Assembly: GCA_015178975.1 (NCBI GenBank) | Contig: WHVD01000214.1 | Coordinates: forward strand, 53,171 to 117,170 | DNA length: 64,000 nt | Reading direction: 5' to 3' | Source: Hysterangium stoloniferum | Taxonomy: Eukaryota > Basidiomycota > Agaricomycetes > Hysterangiales > Hysterangiaceae | In this document: positions 36,062-47,206 of the stretch, in pieces | How the letters are laid out: every line of letters begins with the position of its first letter | Numbering within the stretch: position 1 is the first letter of the stretch | Translations under genes and position numbers: made by a program | Notes under the pieces: model-generated | The model's database searches: none | What the model saw: only the letters and a program-made list of their open reading frames with translations | What the model was told of the DNA's origin: nothing

Positions 36062-38427
36062 TCTTTATCTCACTCCGGTCTGGTGAACAACATCATGTTG
36101 TGGTCTAAAGCGGGAGCCGGCTGCGACCACAGATGATAGACAGGCATCCATGGCAGCAGGCGCGGGCCAAGCGGGGCAGAGGTTAGAAAGGCCAGAGGAC
36201 TGGGAGAAGCGGTCTGGGAATGTGGCCATGAAGACCCGATGTTGTTATGAGATAATGGAAATGATAGGGCGAGGCTCAGTAGGGCTGTAGGTTGACTTGA
36301 GAGAGAGAACCTTGGGGGAGGCCTTGAGATTAAGATTGGGGGCGATGGAGAACATGAAGGTGAATTCAAAGCGAGAGGCAGCATCAGCAATGGAATTTTC
36401 CTTGGAAGGAAGCCATTTAGATTTGAAAAGGAAGTCCAGCTGGGATGCAAGCCCAAGGAATTGATGCAAGAGTTCCATCGTGGGAGATGAGCGGATAGAG
36501 AGCTTCGAAATAGTGGAATGTACATTTTGGTTATCAGTATGAAAGATAACATGATGGCCCCGGAAATGGGGACCCCAGCATAAAATAGCATGGATAATGG
36601 TGTAAAATTCTTTAACTTAGATGTCGGCACCTGAATAACAATGAGGAATTCGACAAGAAAACCATTGATTGCCGAATACTGCACCTGCACTCTTTGCACC
36701 ATTTGCATCAGTGAAGATGTGGAGGGTAGTTTGAGCAGGGGAGATGAAATGGACTCCATTCCAACCGGGGGCATAAGTAGCCCACCAAGTGATGTCGCGA
36801 CGTGCAGGGCGAGTAAGACGGCGGCGAACAAAAGGAGAGGTGCATGACATTGTGAAATTGAATAGTGAGCGCATAAAGGCTTTGGAGAAAGGGATGATCC
36901 GAGAGCAGAATTGAAGGAACCCGGTTAGTTCCTGTAACTCGTGGAGGGTGCAATGCATCTTGGCCTGCCATGAGAAGGTTTGACAGATGTCAGTTTACCT
37001 GTGGGTAGACGAGCCTCCATAGCCATGGAGTCAAGTTCAATGCCCAAGTATTCGAGGCAGGTTGATGGACCCTCAATCTTAGATTCTTGGAAACGGAGAC
37101 CAAGGGCATTTGCTAAGCCACAGGTCCATTCAAGAGCTGCATGGATAAGGGGAAGTGGGGTATGTGGCTTGAAAATCTGCAAAAAATCATCCAGATAATG
37201 CCGAATGAAGGCAGGAAGATGGCAGTGTAAGATCCAGTGGAGGCCCTCAGAGAATAAGTTGAATATATATGGAGCAGAGCACAGACCAAACATAAGGAAT
37301 AGCTCATAATAAAAATTTCCTGCCCAATGGAAACCCAGTAGTGGCCAATCAGCTGGTCGGATAGGAATGTGATGAAAGGCTTGTTCGAGATCCAATTTGA
37401 GCATGATCGATCCAGGGCCAGACTCAATGAGATCAGTGACAGCAGTCTGAAACATATCATACTTAATATGTGCTTCAGAATCTGGTATACCATCATTGAC
37501 GGAGGAGCCACGAGGCCAAGAGAGATGATGGATCCGGCGAAGTTTATGGGAATGCTTTCGTGCAGCGACACCCAGTGGTGAGGAGCGGAAATGAGGTAAA
37601 GGTGGGGATAGAAATGGACCTCGAAGTCACCCATGCATGAGCTGGGTGTCAATATCAGAAGCGATTGCATCGGGGAAGGAGGAAGCAGTAGGGATATTAG
37701 GACATGATTGGCTACATGCCCTGTCACCTCTGAAGCCGATGTCACAGCCATGGTCAATGATGTGCAGTAGTGCGACTACAAATGGTCGGTCCGGATAGTC
37801 CGCCAAGAAAAAGGCCCATGCATCTCGGTTGAGGGTAGAGGATACACGGGGCAGCATGGAGGCATCACCTGGAGATGCATTGATATGGGGATCGGAGTTG
37901 GGGCATGGCAGAGGATTCCCTCGAGGGGGGAATAGGTGAGCATGGGGAAGCAGGAAGTCGCCATCAGCAGGGGACAATGCTAGTGCAGAGGTCCAAGATG
38001 GTTGCACCTTTGACTCGATGGAGAGGAGCAGTGGCTCAGTGCTGCGAGGTAAAATAGTGGATGTGCAGACTTCGGGGGACAGAGAAGAGCTGTCAGTGGA
38101 TAGACCAGAGCTATCGTGGGAGGGAAAGACGTCCTCCAATGGGAAGCCGGGAATAAGTGGGCCAGCGATAATAGTAGGTGCTGCGGACTCGTCACAGAGG
38201 AGCAGATGTAAATGGTGTCCAAGCTTGGGAGGTGGTTGGGATGAGTGAGAGCCATCCTGGGAGGGAAAGACATCCTCCAATGGGAAGCCGGGAAGAAGTG
38301 GGCCTGTGATAGTAATGGGTGCTGTGGACTTGTCACAGAGGAGCGGACTTAAATGTTGTCCAAGCTCGGCACCAAGGAAGTGGGTGTGGCGGCATGTAGG
38401 CTTGAAGCGACGCGAGCGCTGGCACAC
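36062..38427 (-). mobile_element. DIRS-like (tyrosine-recombinase type) retroelement, degraded
   Basis: Upstream region (38427-37630) is Pro/Ser-rich gag-like and ends with WAFFLADYPDRPFVVALLH and GCDIGFRGDR. After one in-frame TGA (37627-37629) come SPLGVAARKHSHKLRRIHHL, then reverse transcriptase with LDLEQAFHHIP and the catalytic YLDDF (37185-37199). A frameshift near 37000 follows, then LHELQELTGFLQFCSR and the RNase H part with TDANGAKSAGAVF, TDNQNVHS and WLPSKENSIADAASRFEF. A TAA (36617-36619) interrupts it. RNase H ending in ADAASR is characteristic of DIRS/YR elements rather than Gypsy. The recombinase ORF expected next is absent. Confidence 0.85.
38100..38400. repeat. In-frame 141-bp tandem duplication in the gag-like region
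   Basis: Two copies 141 bp apart (47 codons) share GGGAAGCCGGGAA and GTCACAGAGGAGC. Both encode GFPLEDVFPS and LLCD-S-AP segments. The copies differ at about one base in ten. Confidence 0.85.
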
Positions 38428-38429
38428 AC

Positions 38430-38843
38430 CAGCATAAAATCAAGTGAAGCTGAGTGGGTCTTGGATCACTAGCTGGGGTGGGCATGGCAAAAAGAGTTTG
38501 GAGCGCTGCCGGTTGTTGTTATTTCTGCGAGTAAATGGGCTACCCATCGAAGCCAGCAGTGGAATGTGCTGTATCGTAAGTATTGTGTGGCCAGTGAAGT
38601 GGCCTGCCGGTGGTCTTGCTCCGTCGAGTTCAGAAATTTAATGGGCGTGAAATAAAAAGAACTATCACAGATACTGCAAGCATCCTGTGAGATGGGAGAC
38701 GAAGGAACAGAGACGAAGAGAAGGGGGAAAGTGCTAGTGAACAATAGGGGAGATTGTCACAGTGACATTGGGTGAGACCTATGATCACTAAAGAACTCAT
38801 ACAAATTACATTTGTCCGATCCAGCACTTCAAGATGGAGATGG
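38430..38843. other. Gap downstream of the 5' end of the DIRS element
   Basis: No gene. Presumably contains the element's left terminal repeat, but I could not identify a matching repeat inside the window. Confidence 0.35.
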
Positions 38844-38893
38844 GTCAGAGGGACTGTAAGAGTCTTATGCTTTACTTATTGAGCTAGCAAGGC
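38844..38893 (-). pseudogene. 5' half of a tRNA-Lys(CUU)-like gene
   Basis: The minus strand starts GCCTTGCTAGCTCAAT, keeps the D-arm and reaches the anticodon region GACTCTTA, then the intron start CAGTCCCTCTGAC, after which it diverges. It shares the anticodon and intron with the copy at 39379-39472. Confidence 0.55.
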
Positions 38894-39378
38894 ATAATTC
38901 ATAGGATCCAAATCGTAATACATACTGAACCATGAAGCTATCATTGCAATGATGTTGGGATAAAATATAGAAGCTCCGAATGAACTATAAGAGCAGTATA
39001 TAAATTCCGTCTGTGCGCATATCTTGTAGTAAAATTAGGCAAACGAATGAGTAGATACATGAACAATAGGCTAATTCTGCTAAACAATAGAATACTAAAT
39101 GGGACAACAAAAGGGATAGAATACAGGGAATAAAGAAACAAAGAAGAAAGGGTTATGTGTTATGACCTTATTTAACACTCGTATTCCAAAAAATGAGTCA
39201 ATATATCTTGGTGCAACCTTTGAACTTCTATATGGTTCTGCATATGCATGTTTGGTGCTCAATGGCAAATTCTATAATTCTTAAAAATATTTCACACACT
39301 TGGAAAAAGAGATATATATCTTATTCAATAGGAACTTGCGGTAGGAAGGAGTCCATGATTTGACAGGATAAAAGTATA

Positions 39379-39472
39379 GCCTCATGTGGGAGTTGAACTC
39401 ACAGCCTTAAGACTCTTACCCAGTCAGAGGGACTGTAAGAGTCTTCCGCTCTACTGAATGGCCTAGAAAGGC
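39379..39472 (-). tRNA. tRNA-Lys(CUU)-like gene with intron, degraded
   Basis: Minus strand: 5' GCCTTTC acceptor side, D-arm, anticodon arm GAAGA/CTCTTA with CUU anticodon, an intron of about 22 nt (CAGTCCCTCTGACTGGG-) after base 37 where nuclear tRNA introns sit, T-arm GTGAG-TTCAACT-CCCAC and 3' ATGAGGC. The acceptor stem has two mismatches, the D-stem is broken (GGCC opposite GAGC) and the T-stem has one A-C mismatch. Probably a tRNA pseudogene or tRNA-derived SINE. Confidence 0.45.
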
Positions 39473-39479
39473 ACTGATA

Positions 39480-40009
39480 AGACCTGCATTCTAATAGATA
39501 ATGAACAATGACGCCACAGTTCTGCATTCGAGTCCCTTATTTCTTTCCTATATTACATTTGTGATACTGCACATTACTTTTGTTGTACTAGTATTTGCAA
39601 TGACAAAAGGATAAATTAACAAGGGTATGTCAATATATCTTGGGCTGCAAAATTTAAACTTCTACATAGTTATGTATGCATGCTTGGTACCTAATGGCAA
39701 GTAGAGTTGCTCCAACCATTCCCGTGACCGCTGCTATGCCATCGGCTTTGTGATATCTGCAACTGCTACTAACATTCCATCCAGAAAATATTTGGCAACG
39801 AAAAAAAATCAAGGGGATAAGGGATGCGGAACAAATGAGGATGAGGAGAACACATTTTTCAAGGGGCTATGTGCTAGAAAAGAAGTACATGGTTGTTTCA
39901 TTGGGGTTGCACGCTTATCTACTAGTGGTGTTGGAATAGTAGATAGAAGGACACAGAAGTCACCAGAAGTGACGAAACTCAGACTCAGACTCAAACTCGA
40001 ATGACCCAA
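39480..40009. other. Gap, no gene recognised
   Basis: The frame 39750-40004 is open (RLSTSGVGIVDRRTQ) but has no family. It ends close to the DUF2235 exon that follows. Confidence 0.4.
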
Positions 40010-40412
40010 TAAAGCGACTGTCCTACGAGTCTGGCGACAGCGTCACTTGGCGGTACGTTGTTACTGCATGGGGTTCAATGTATTAATTTTATAGGGCATT
40101 AGTCCACATCGTGGCCGGGGACGCAACCAGCCTGGACAGAAGGTGCACGTCTCTGCAGTATACTGTCAAAAGTCATATTCACCCAAGGCCGTCTTACCTG
40201 TGGATGGTACACAGTGGGTTGACTTTATAGGCCTTGGTGACCGAGAAGATCCGTTGTCTGTCCTGCGGGATCTCAAAGATATAGATCTACTAGAAATGGA
40301 CATCTTTGATCCAAATGCTGCAGACATCGCCATGAAGATGACTGAACGCTCGCCAGATAAAACAGGACCGCTACACCGACTGGCAATTCACCGAAAACTC
40401 AACACCATGTGA
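40010..40412 (+). pseudogene. DUF2235 hydrolase C-terminal fragment
   Basis: Encodes KRLSYESGDSVTWR, then a GTACGT...ATAG intron, then HRGRGRNQPGQKVHVSAVYC followed by QKSYSPKAVLP, DPLSVLRDLKDIDLLEMDIF and TGPLHRLAIH, stopping at 40412. This is the conserved C-terminal region of DUF2235 alpha/beta-hydrolases. The exon junction is one base out of phase as written. No hydrolase core precedes it. The matching N-terminal relic is 33 kb away at 6925-6993 on the other strand. Confidence 0.65.
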
Positions 40413-40785
40413 CGCACATAATTCCTGAATCTATGTTTGCTTCATTAAGCACCACATCTCCCGAAATCTACCCTTTCCCTCGTTGTATAACTTATATCAA
40501 GATCACGATTCACCAATGACCATATTATATTATGATTCATAAATATTGAAATAACATCAAAAATATACATACTTCGTAAATATATGATAAGCATTCCATA
40601 GTTCCCCAGAATATTTTTTCATTGTAACTTTTTGGAATTTGTGAGCAACCTGGAGTTGCACAAGCTATGTCCGTGGCCTTCACAGTGTTTCCCGCGTCCT
40701 TTGCACACCGTTTAACAAGCGCGCTCTGCTGTCCATTTTTCTGCACGATTTCTTGTCAGCTTTCCTCTCTCCGTCTCGACTTATC

Positions 40786-41209
40786 ATGTCAAATCCCTAT
40801 GCATCCAATTTCGGATTGAAAGAGCTTGCGCCTGCAGGGGAATCTCCTACCGTCGAGTAAATGGATACTTGCACCCGTCAGAGACAATCATTGCTGAACT
40901 CCTCACAGCATGGTCGCTATGCATGGTCTCAATGGTCACCGGGAAGCATCCTTCACTGCAGATAATGGGGTGATTTGGCTTCGTCATCTCCTGCTAGAGG
41001 CGATCCCATCCGCGGTTAGGGCCAATATAATCTTTACAGGTTCATATCGCACAAAGGCCTGCCCGCGCATTGTGGGCACTACATCCCGCATATACGGCTC
41101 GAAATGGGAGGTGGTGGTGCCGATGAAAAGAGTTTTTTTGGTAATGACAAGGATGTTGAACATGAGGGGGTTGGCGCACCTATATGTCCATGTGTACCAA
41201 ACCATGTAA
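40786..41209 (+). pseudogene. DUF676 serine-esterase N-terminus (fungal NLR-type effector domain), truncated
   Basis: Exon 1 from ATG 40786 (MSNPYASNFGLKELAPAGES) ends at 40856; the intron 40857-40908 splices to DMVAMHGLNGHREASFTADN followed by GVIWLRHLLLEAIP. HGLNGHR...W is the oxyanion/N-terminal signature of DUF676/PGAP1-like hydrolases that form the first domain of many basidiomycete NACHT or repeat-containing NLR-like proteins. The reading then drifts: the YGYD segment is unrecognisable, although TSRIYGSKWE follows. The GHSLGG nucleophile exon is absent. Downstream sequence is the dispersed repeat at 41100-41475. Confidence 0.65.
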
Positions 41210-41475
41210 TTTTTCAAACTTCCCACAATCCAAGGATCTAGTCTTGAAGATGCACACTTTTGTACCCAAACCCCTTATAACTACATGAATGCAAAAATTT
41301 TATGACGGCATTATCCAACAATGTGTCGTCACTTGTAGTTATGTGGCTTTCGGATGTGAAAATGCGGCATTTTCTGGCAAAGTAGAAAATAATAGGAATA
41401 ATTACTCGTACCTAGATCGCTCAGAATATCATATGGCTCTCTTTTTTCTTTCAAGACTTAATGGGTTTTACAGCA
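41100..41475 (+). repeat. Plus copy of the repeat at 8895-9310
   Basis: Near-colinear with the reverse complement of 8895-9310. Here it follows the esterase fragment, which suggests the repeat is the old downstream part of that gene and was copied to the MFS break at 9.3 kb. Confidence 0.8.
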
Positions 41476-42708
41476 CGCGTACCTTGAGCGTGTGCTTGCA
41501 GGTTATAACATGACAGGCTGCAATCACCATAGATTTTAGTGGCATCATGGGTGGATCTGGTCGGAAATATAGCACTATCCTGCCCATCTTGTTAAGCCTC
41601 TTGCTTACATCCGTGTCAATCGCTAAACTTCACGTCGAGACCCCCGCCAGAACATATGATGGCCCAGCGTATTCGTAATTTGAGTCCAGCTAAAGCGAAA
41701 TGTACTCAAGCGGCTGCACCTTTGAAATTGGGATTTGTTGATAATCAAGACCCTAAATGTAACTCAGTCTCGTTTATTGTATAACGGACTATATATTTTA
41801 TGTACCTAAATGTAACTAATAAACATTTGTTAGTTACATATCAAGTACCGATACATAACAATCTTTACTTACCTCAGTCTCGTTTATTGTATAAAATACT
41901 GAGGTAATACTACTGTAGTTCCAGATTATATACTTGACTGTATATATTGCCAGGCACCACTAATGGCGTGTTATGGATACCGGGTGCCTATGTCCGAGCT
42001 TAGATGGTCTTGGGGTCGGTCAACTTGGGCTGCATATATTTCAATGGTGTTATTCAACAGGATTGAAACTATAGGCTTCAGACTCATCTGCTGTCAATGG
42101 CAATATACATCCTTATGTGATTCCCCAATTCTCTGGATTGGCCAACTCACAACTTACAAGAGTTTCAGGTCAAAGACTTATAGGCCACTTGAATCATAAT
42201 CAGCCATCGGGATGGCTATTGAACCCCTAACCTTTTATTACCAAATCACCAACATGGGTGGGTGTGGGTGAATTAATTGAATAGACATGTGTGAAGTGTT
42301 GTGACTGTCATTTGTGGTCGCTACAATGGCCTGACTCGTGACCGTCGACCCTTTATCTCTTACGGCACAACCCCCATCACAACCTGGGTTGACTATGAAT
42401 GTATCTGAGATAAGAACACCAGCACCAGTCAAGATAATATGCCTGGGTCTCAGTTGCACGGGGGTAAGAGCGCAATGACTCAAATCATCAGAGCTGAGCA
42501 ACTGTTAACTGCAATCCACTGCGATGTCAACAGACCACAAGTCTCAGTGAGGCACTGGACATACTTGGCTTTGGTCCTTGCTATCACACTTATATGCTTA
42601 TACACAAGGGACAAACCGATTTCGATGCATGGTTTGAGATCAGCGATGGCATGTGTTTTTTATCCTTATCTCAAGACTTGTACTTATTGACGTCCTGATC
42701 ATATGTAG
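41476..42708. other. AT-rich gap with small palindromes
   Basis: TAACTAATAAACATTTGTTAGTTA at 41813-41836 and ACCTCAGT/ACTGAGGT at about 41871-41904 are inverted repeats, and CTCAGTCTCGTTTATTGTATAA occurs twice (about 41763 and 41873). Could be a small MITE-like element. The frame 42439-42690 (ends YPYLKTCTY) is not recognised. Confidence 0.45.
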
Positions 42709-43390
42709 GACCAGCAACTCCGGAGCAATTCGACACGATTTTCCAAGGTTATCACATTGTTCTGGACCAACCTGCTGCACTTTTTCCTGACGAACTTTAT
42801 GCTGCATACCCTGATGCCAAGTTTATATTGGTCCGTGCCATTGCTGTAATGGTCAAAAGTCACATGAACGATAATATATATTTCTCCCAAAGACGACACA
42901 AGATCCAGACAAGTGGGCCACCAGCACACAAAATACAATATTTGCGGGAGTCGAATTACTGTGGCAGATAGAGCCTGAGGATCAGACGCCTCTACAAGAA
43001 TTTTTGGCTACATGGCATGGCGATCATGTCTGTATGTGACCTGTATCGTTAGCGATTTGTATTCTTATATTGGAATACAGTAAAGAAATTTCACGGTCAA
43101 TATGCTTTCACTACTCCCCAATGGATCATTTGGAGCATAATGAGAAGGTTAAAAGAGTTGTCCCTGAAGAAAAGCTTCTGGTGTACGAAGTTGGGGAAGG
43201 TTGGACCATGTGTCAGTTTTTGGAAGTGTAAGAGATTCTCAATAAAATATAATTAATTGCTAACGTGAAATACTTATCCATTATTTGGACACAGTGATGC
43301 CCCATCAGACCCTTTTTCTCGCCTCAATGATAGTGAGAGTTTTAGTAATGCTGTCCTAAAGGGATTATGCAAAGGTGAATAAAGTCAAAT
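42709..43390 (+). pseudogene. Sulfotransferase-like (Sulfotransfer_4) relic
   Basis: Exon 1 encodes TPEQFDTIFQGYHIVLDQPA followed by ALFPDELYAAYPDAKFIL. After an intron ending at 42892 comes TTQDPDKWATSTQNTIF, where the family has TTRDPxxWxxS. A third part gives HNEKVKRVVPEEKLLVYEVG followed by EGWTMCQFLEV, then DPFSRLNDSESF. The order matches fungal Sulfotransfer_4 P-loop proteins. The N-terminal P-loop exon is missing, the PAPS-binding Arg of TTRDP is Gln, and exon 3 is out of frame with exon 2. Confidence 0.7.
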
Positions 43391-44115
43391 TTTGTTTTAA
43401 CAATAGACTCCAATATTTCTTCAATGACTGATATTTCCCCACATGTAACCTCATAGTTTGATTTCAAATATCGATTATTGATATTTGAAGGAAATTCACA
43501 CATCATGAAATGTAATTCGAAACCGCTAGTTCAGTTAGTTTATCTAACAAAGCTAGATCAATTATTCCCTAGTGCACTTCAGTATCATAGACTACTAATT
43601 ATAAACCACATGGTAGTTTATTGCCGACCTATTTGTCATAAATTGTTTCCTAATCCTAAATATAATTCATAACTCAGAGATTCAAAGGGTTTGAAGACAA
43701 AATTTCTGTGATGCATCCTGAATATCTATTCCAGCTTAATGTTTGAGGTAATCTACAAGCCTGGAGATCACAGTGCGAGGACTCTCTACACTGGGGAGCA
43801 TAGCCACTAAGAGTAGAGTGGTGTAGGTATTAAACCAGTGATATTGCTAGGCTTCTAGATGAGGATCCTACTCCTCAGCTAGACTAACTATATACTACGT
43901 ACATGGTCTGTGCACTGGTCTGTGCATGATGGCGTGCTACAGGTCTAGTGAACACTAAACTAAATATACAGAATCACATGATATGAACTGGTTGGATCTA
44001 TACAGTCACAAGATGAGATATGAGATTAGACTAAATGCGTATCCCATATTCTAACACTTAATTGACTCCGCTCATGGTCATTCGACAGCATTTTCAGCAG
44101 TGTGAACCATGATGT
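43391..44115. other. Gap, no gene recognised
   Basis: AT-rich; the frame 43478-43672 has no family resemblance. Ends where the duplicated IPPc block begins. Confidence 0.4.
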
Positions 44116-44442
44116 GTGCGCTTTATTGCTGTTAGGACATACACTACTACTATAATGAATGCCTTCACTCCCAAAGAGATCCAGACTATCCCAGATGTAT
44201 GCTATGTCATTTACTCACATGTCATTAGACCTATTGGATGGAAACTTGAAATACTAGGAATGTTTGTGCATTTTTGCCATATTCAAGGAGCCACATTTGG
44301 ATACAGTAAATTGCATCCTATGTTGGAAAATTTGAGATTTGAATATATATACAGATACAAACATATCAACACATATCAGGCTGTCAGCTATCTGACTCCT
44401 ATATATGCTTCAAAAATTACCTATATTGTACTATCGGAATGA
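44116..44442 (+). pseudogene. Duplicated frame, right copy (partner of 5263-5580)
   Basis: Plus-strand copy with HFCHIQGATFGYSKLH and YQAVSYLTPIYASKITYI. The first about 15 codons differ from the left copy, so the duplication boundary lies near 44158. Confidence 0.4.
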
Positions 44443-44600
44443 CCACCACTAATGAGGGTGATCACCACCGATAAGGTTGATCACCACCGACAAGGGTGAT
44501 CACGGCTGACAAGGATGATGAGGGTGATCATTACTGTTGGGGATGATGAACACTGATGATGAACCTCGATGAGAGTAATCACTACACTACTTGCCTGTAT
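44440..44600. repeat. Degenerate minisatellite of GTGATCACCACCGA units
   Basis: Units such as GGGTGATCACCACCGATAAG and GTTGATCACCACCGACAAG repeat with an 18-21-bp period, decaying to the right. The left block has only about two to three units at 5218-5265. Confidence 0.75.
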
Positions 44601-44669
44601 GATACTCACTGATTACATTGCCTAATAATGATCACCACAAATATTTCCGTGCCAGATCTAGTTGCTCAG

Positions 44670-45214
44670 TGTTGTGACCTGTTCCCGGATGTTTCAATAT
44701 CCGACTTCCGATCTCCAACTACAGAACATCATAGTTACGATATCATCCGCATTCGTCCCTTGTTCCATATTTGGCATTTTGTCCGTTGACAAGTAATTCA
44801 CTCGTTTGTTTGTTGTATTCCCATTTTGGAATATTGTCTCCCTAATATGTCTTATTGTATTTCCATTTTAAGAACATTTCCATTTCTGTCTTATTATGGT
44901 CTCAGTTTGTAGTACAATAACAAGTAGACTTATATTAGTTTCTGCGAATTTGTACTTTACCTTAGATCTGATATTGACTTAGTTTCTTATTCCTCCTCCC
45001 ATCTTTCTGTACGCTCGATATTCGGAACTCTTCGGAACTCTGAATATCCGTATCTTCCATCATAAGCCTTACTTCCGAAATTAAGGACTTTGAGCGTTTG
45101 CATAGAGGCGTAGCACATAAGCTGAAGCTGACGTCCTGACCCTATCCACTAGTTTCCGACTTCCTGGTGACTTTCTGATAGTTCTGGAATAAGTTTCTGA
45201 CATGGCACTTAACA
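44670..45214 (+). mobile_element. Solo LTR, 545 bp, with 5-bp target duplication CTCAG
   Basis: Begins TGTTGTGACC and ends ACTTAACA (TGTT...AACA). Flanked by CTCAG at 44665-44669 and 45215-45219. The left block has a single CTCAG at the matching site (GTTGCTCAGTTAGACA on the reverse strand), i.e. the empty site. Similar start (TGTTRTGACC) and a shared ATAAGCTGAAGC near the end link it to LTR family A. Confidence 0.9.
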
Positions 45215-45239
45215 CTCAGTTAGACACAATATTCATGAT

Positions 45240-45950
45240 TCACTGGCTAATACAGCATTGGATTTTGCTCAATTGTTGTATGGTAACATCAACACATGTG
45301 TATTCAATCAGTATAATATATGTCATATTTAGTACAGGTTTTTAATTTGTACAGGTGCAAGAGTCTTGTCAGATCTCATGAAGAAGCTTATCCAACCTAC
45401 TGTTTAAATATCATCTATCCTCTCTTGCTTTAACAGCAATATTCTCAAGAAATCTTCTCAAGAATCTCCTTAACACCAACAAGATCATGGTACAGCCAAC
45501 TCATGCTGTCTTTGTCACAAAAGGTGAGATGCTGCCTTTTTAATGAGCACTCATCAACAACATCTATTGGAATTCTTGACTTGTGCTTGAGTGGAGATTT
45601 GACCTGATGTGAATGACAATGACTCTGGTGTTTATCAATTCATTCATGGTTAGCAAGCTATGTGAAACTAGCCAATGTATGGTGTCATCTTGGCATGCTG
45701 TACTGGCACAACTACATTGAATACATTGGCCTGTCCAAGTCCTCGGTTTCTGGCTGCTGACAATGCTGCAATTGTCAAGGAGATTGCAGTTCCTCCTCAC
45801 TAGATGAGAGAATATATATTCCAGATCACTTTGGGCTGCCTGAAGATGATGAGGATGAGGATGGGGATGAGCAGGGGCAGAAGAGGAGGGGTGTGAGGTG
45901 GCCCTTCCATTATTTAATGGGTGGGAAGTCTGAAAGTACATTAAAGTCAC
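45240..45950 (+). pseudogene. Exon-like frames upstream of the IPPc relic, right copy
   Basis: Counterpart of 4428-5147. On the plus strand: LLSDLMKKLIQPT-like and VQPTHAV-like segments, now interrupted by stops (e.g. after IQPTV), then DERIYIPDHFGLPEDDEDED followed by GDEQGQKRRGVRWPFHYLMG near 45800-45925. More damaged than the left copy. Confidence 0.35.
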
Positions 45951-46473
45951 TCTGAGTTTGAAGTGGTGGGTTGCGGTAAAGAGGAATGGGATGGCATTGA
46001 GGGTGGGTATCTTTCATTTTGAATGATCACACACCACCCTGACACTATATATCTTTGGCAGTGTCTGGGCAGCAGGGTGAGATGTGGAGCATTAATCCAT
46101 GACTCATGGTTTCCAGAGTGAGAGCACTTCCTTGACTAAATGCACTTCACAAACTGAACTGAATGATCAGGTGCAATCCACAAACAATTGTTCTCAGAAG
46201 TAATAGTTAATATGAACCTAATCATAAGCCCAGGTGAAAATTAGAAGGGATGATAATGTAGCAACATGTTTAGTTCAAAGCTCACTGGCTTCCCAAAGAT
46301 CCTAATATGAGTTGCTTGTGAAAGATTGACTGATGGGTATTTATATTACTATCTTTGTCCATAGGGATCTACAACCACTTGTCTGAGGTATGTAATTACA
46401 TCTATTTTTCCATCACAATTTGAATGTTCCATTTCAACCATGAGAAAATATTATGCTTTACTTCAATTAGTTT

Positions 46474-47066
46474 ATGGATGTCATAGACAGTGTTCCTACT
46501 GGCCTCATAGGAGGCAGATTAGGAAATAAAGGTGGTGTTGGTGTCTCCATCAATTTAACAGAACTCTCTTCTTTTCATCAATGTACATCTTGCAGGTTGG
46601 TATATGTGCTTAAACCATCTTTTGTGACTGATTTTTATTCAGCTCATGAGGACAAAGTCCCACTATGTGTCGCTAACCTTTCCAAGATCAAAGTAAGCAC
46701 TTAGATGAAGTAATTACATTGTGTTCAATATTGCACAGGCAGAATTACCAGTGGATGCATTTCTACTGCCAAATTATCCACCGACTTTAGCTGAAGGTGA
46801 GTAACTGCTTCTAAGTGTGAGGCCCTAATTCTTCCAAATAAATGTGCCTATTTAATCCAGACCTCACTGAGAAGTTTGATTATGTTGGAACAGAAAGTGC
46901 ACAACAGTATCTTTATGGGATAGCAGTAAGGGCCATGACACATAAACAAAAGCCTCCCTTTGTTTTACTTCTTAATTGTTCCCTTTGTCACTGTGATATT
47001 TCTTTAAAACATTCTAGTACATTCCATACTATTGTTTCCACTTTATCACCCTTCCTTTTCTTCTGA
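46474..47066 (+). pseudogene. IPPc phosphatase relic, right copy
   Basis: GLIGGRLGNKGGVGVSINL keeps the GNKG lysine. Then come AHEDKVPL and NLSKIK, an intron, AELPVDAFLLPNY, and an intron with GTGAGT at about 46797 ending before DLTEKFDYVG. Same exon order as the left copy. The downstream exon carrying the GDLNFR motif of the family is not present, so the captured piece ends inside the catalytic domain. Confidence 0.7.
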
Positions 47067-47206
47067 ATTAGCTCAAAAAGAAGCAATTCCAGTCAACTTC
47101 ACATCAGCTATTTGGCATACAGCATGCAAATACTGAGTATTATTTAGTGCTTTAAATCTCACAGATTACACCTGAATTTTGGAGACATTTTCTTCATTTG
47201 GATATC

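Noticed and set aside
37113-37757. 214-codon minus frame beginning MTMAVTSASEV
   Set aside because: Out of phase with the reverse transcriptase motifs (LDLEQAFHHIP, YLDDF), which lie in another frame of the same strand.
41813-41904. Complete MITE
   Set aside because: Two small palindromes and a repeated 22-mer are present, but I could not define outer inverted ends or a target duplication.
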